The notes under the pieces are model-generated. The model saw nothing but the letters and a program-made list of their open reading frames with translations. It was not told the origin of the DNA and did no database searches. Shown piece by piece: positions 7,410-8,333 of a stretch of 8,333 nt of DNA (the first letter of the stretch is position 1; each line of letters opens with the position of its first letter). The stretch spans positions 1-8,333 of the forward strand of contig JAIRNN010000180.1 in assembly GCA_031257995.1 (NCBI GenBank), written 5' to 3'. A program made the translations under genes and the position numbers. The stretch comes from Spirochaetaceae bacterium (GTDB lineage Bacteria; Spirochaetota; Spirochaetia; Treponematales; Breznakiellaceae).

Positions 7410-7443
7410 GCCTAAAATACACCGATGTTATTTCCATGCCTAA
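7410..7443. other. Short junction between the palindromic element and the peptide-binding relic
   Basis: These 34 bases contain no start site or structure that I can assign. One frame reads KYTDVISMPKAV and could be more of the decayed binding-protein gene, shifted out of frame with the part that follows. Confidence 0.3.
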
Positions 7444-7798
7444 AGCAGTATAGCTACCATGTTTACCGGCTTGGCGGATGGAAAGTACGATATTGGCCTT
7501 TCCGGGCACGGCGGAACCGCTGTGGTTCGCCTCCAATTTCAGTTATGCCCGGCGTAACGATTTTTCCGTAACGGACCCCCGCTACGATCAATGGCGGAAT
7601 GAGATACAGGCCGAGGCGGATCCGGCGGAACGAAAGCGGTTGATCTTGGATTATCAGCAATTTATTTTTGATACCGCGCCCTTCATTCCCCTGTGGCATC
7701 AAGGTTCCCTGTTTGTTGTTTCCAAGACCGTTGAGAATGTGGACAGTAATGCCGCCGGCCTGTGTAACGAAAATGTATGGGAATGGGTAAAACGATGA
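7444..7798 (+). pseudogene. Frameshifted 3' relic of an oligopeptide ABC transporter binding protein (OppA/DppA type)
   Basis: Family 5 solute-binding proteins (about 500-600 residues) bind peptides or sugars outside the membrane. Only the C-terminal fifth remains. One frame reads MFTGLADGKYDIGLSGHGG (ATG 7459 to about 7515), matching the family's GxYDI-glycine segment, then loses homology and stops at 7555-7557. The next frame continues from about 7517 with PLWFASNF, NDFSVTDPRYDQW, a run of acidic and basic residues ending RLILDYQQFIFD, and TAPFIPLWHQGSLFVVSKTV, the characteristic C-terminal pattern, ending WEWVKR and stop. This implies one extra base, or two lost, around 7510-7520. The 5' four-fifths is missing left of the palindromic element. 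It overlaps the following peptidase by ATGA. Confidence 0.75.
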
Positions 7799-8333
7799 AG
7801 CCCTCAGGAGGTGTCTTTGAAAAGGCAAAACCGCCCATCGCTGTTACCGGGGAAGAAGTCGTGGAACCCCTAAGCGGTTCTCAGGTTTTTGTCCTGTCCC
7901 GGCGATACGGTTCCGCCGTTGCCCGGGCAGGAGGACTGCCCCTTATGCCCGGGGATGTCCGCCTTGCCGGGGATTATGCGGAGATAACCGGCGCGTTGAT
8001 CCTGACCGAAGGCCCGGCGGTCCACCGGGGGCGGTACGGCAAGTACTACCGCTCCTGTGAGGAGATGCGGGAGCTTTCAATAACGAGGGATGCGTTTGAA
8101 GTTTCCCTGGTTGTGAGGGACGCAACCCCACGGACGCGGGGGACGCAACCCCCCGGTTGCGGGGGACGCAACCCCACGGTGGTGAGGGACGCAACCCCAC
8201 GGTTGCGGGGGACGCAACCCCACGGTTGCGGGGGACGCAACCCCACGGTTGCGGGGGACGCAACCCCACGGGTGGGGGGGACGCTACCCCAGGGGGGTGG
8301 GGGTCGCGACGGGACGGGTGGGGGGGACGGGCG
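7795..8333 (+). CDS. N-terminal part of a peptidase C26 (gamma-glutamyl hydrolase / PuuD-like) gene, running into a repeat array
   Basis: Peptidase C26 proteins are class I glutamine-amidotransferase-fold enzymes that hydrolyse gamma-glutamyl bonds. Residues 14-106 follow the family plan: PPIAVTGEE, then an aromatic and basic stretch ending AVARAGGLPLMPG (41-53), then the strand and turn ITGALILTEGPAVHRGRYG (64-82, where family members usually have LLLTGG-DVDP-YGE), then ITRDAFEVSLV (96-106), equivalent to the RDxFE helix. The catalytic Cys, His and Glu lie downstream in the family and are absent. From codon 105 the DNA is the 23-bp array; the frame stays open to the window edge but reads only repeats. 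The start shares ATGA with the preceding relic and has no strong ribosome site. The gene is probably broken, unless the array is an insertion read through in frame. Confidence 0.65.
   Translation, partial: MKPSGGVFEKAKPPIAVTGEEVVEPLSGSQVFVLSRRYGSAVARAGGLPLMPGDVRLAGDYAEITGALILTEGPAVHRGRYGKYYRSCEEMRELSITRDAFEVSLVVRDATPRTRGTQPPGCGGRNPTVVRDATPRLRGTQPHGCGGRNPTVAGDATPRVGGTLPQGGGGRDGTGGGDG
8109..8333. repeat. 23-bp GC-rich tandem repeat array, about 9.8 units, reaching the window end
   Basis: The anchor GGGACGCAACCCC recurs at 8117, 8140, 8163, 8186, 8209, 8232 and 8255, and in variant form at 8278, exactly every 23 bases. Degenerate copies keep the phase at 8301 and 8324. Each typical unit starts GGTTGCGG and ends CCCCAC. 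The junctions between units form a hairpin: CGCAACC (8213-8219) pairs with GGTTGCG (8224-8230) across CCAC. There are no spacers. Units 1 and 4 share the variant TGAGGGACGC, which suggests block duplication. The consensus has no stop in any of six frames, so apparent open frames on either strand here are not evidence of genes. Confidence 0.95.

Overview
The window looks like part of a spirochaete chromosome, most plausibly a gut Treponema-like lineage. The basis is indirect: a fliO-fliP-fliQ flagellar export cluster with the spirochaetal order, a lipoprotein sugar-binding component paired with a cytoplasmic GH5 glycosidase, moderate GC content and heavy small-repeat content. No rRNA, tRNA or other taxonomic marker is present, so the assignment is inference.

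Layout. 1-140 is a perfect-register 7-bp tandem array (20 units). 141-414 is a non-coding leader with a candidate promoter and a terminator-like hairpin. 415-5033 is a co-directional carbohydrate operon: a lipoprotein substrate-binding protein (415-1680), two CUT1 permeases (1691-2605 and 2602-3435) and an intracellular family 5 glycoside hydrolase (3567-5033). 5041-5216 is a 176-bp multi-hairpin element containing three related copies of one terminal motif. 5217-5407 holds a good sigma70-type promoter and a leader hairpin for the flagellar genes fliO (5408-6031), fliP (6031-6918) and fliQ (6915-7184). What looks like the start of fliR (7185) breaks off after about 13 codons at a 187-bp highly structured element (7223-7409) with perfect 10-bp terminal inverted repeats. 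Beyond it lie a frameshifted 3' relic of an oligopeptide ABC transporter binding protein (about 7444-7798) and the N-terminal third of a class C26 (gamma-glutamyl hydrolase type) peptidase (from 7795). That peptidase runs directly into a GC-rich 23-bp tandem array (8109-8333), which continues to the window edge.

How the parts work together. The first operon would capture a beta-linked oligosaccharide outside the cytoplasmic membrane, import it intact and cleave it inside. No ATPase subunit is encoded here, so the transporter must borrow one. FliO, FliP and FliQ build the export gate of the flagellar type III apparatus, but the essential FliR partner is not intact in this window.

The most striking aspect is repeat content. 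Four repeat elements of four different designs occur in 8.3 kb, and two of them sit exactly where genes are cut. Both window ends are tandem arrays, which fits an assembly contig that stopped in repeats, so junctions at the repeats could be real rearrangements or assembly chimeras. I do not see a recognisable new defence or mobile system. The unexplained structured repeats are the best candidates for something undescribed.
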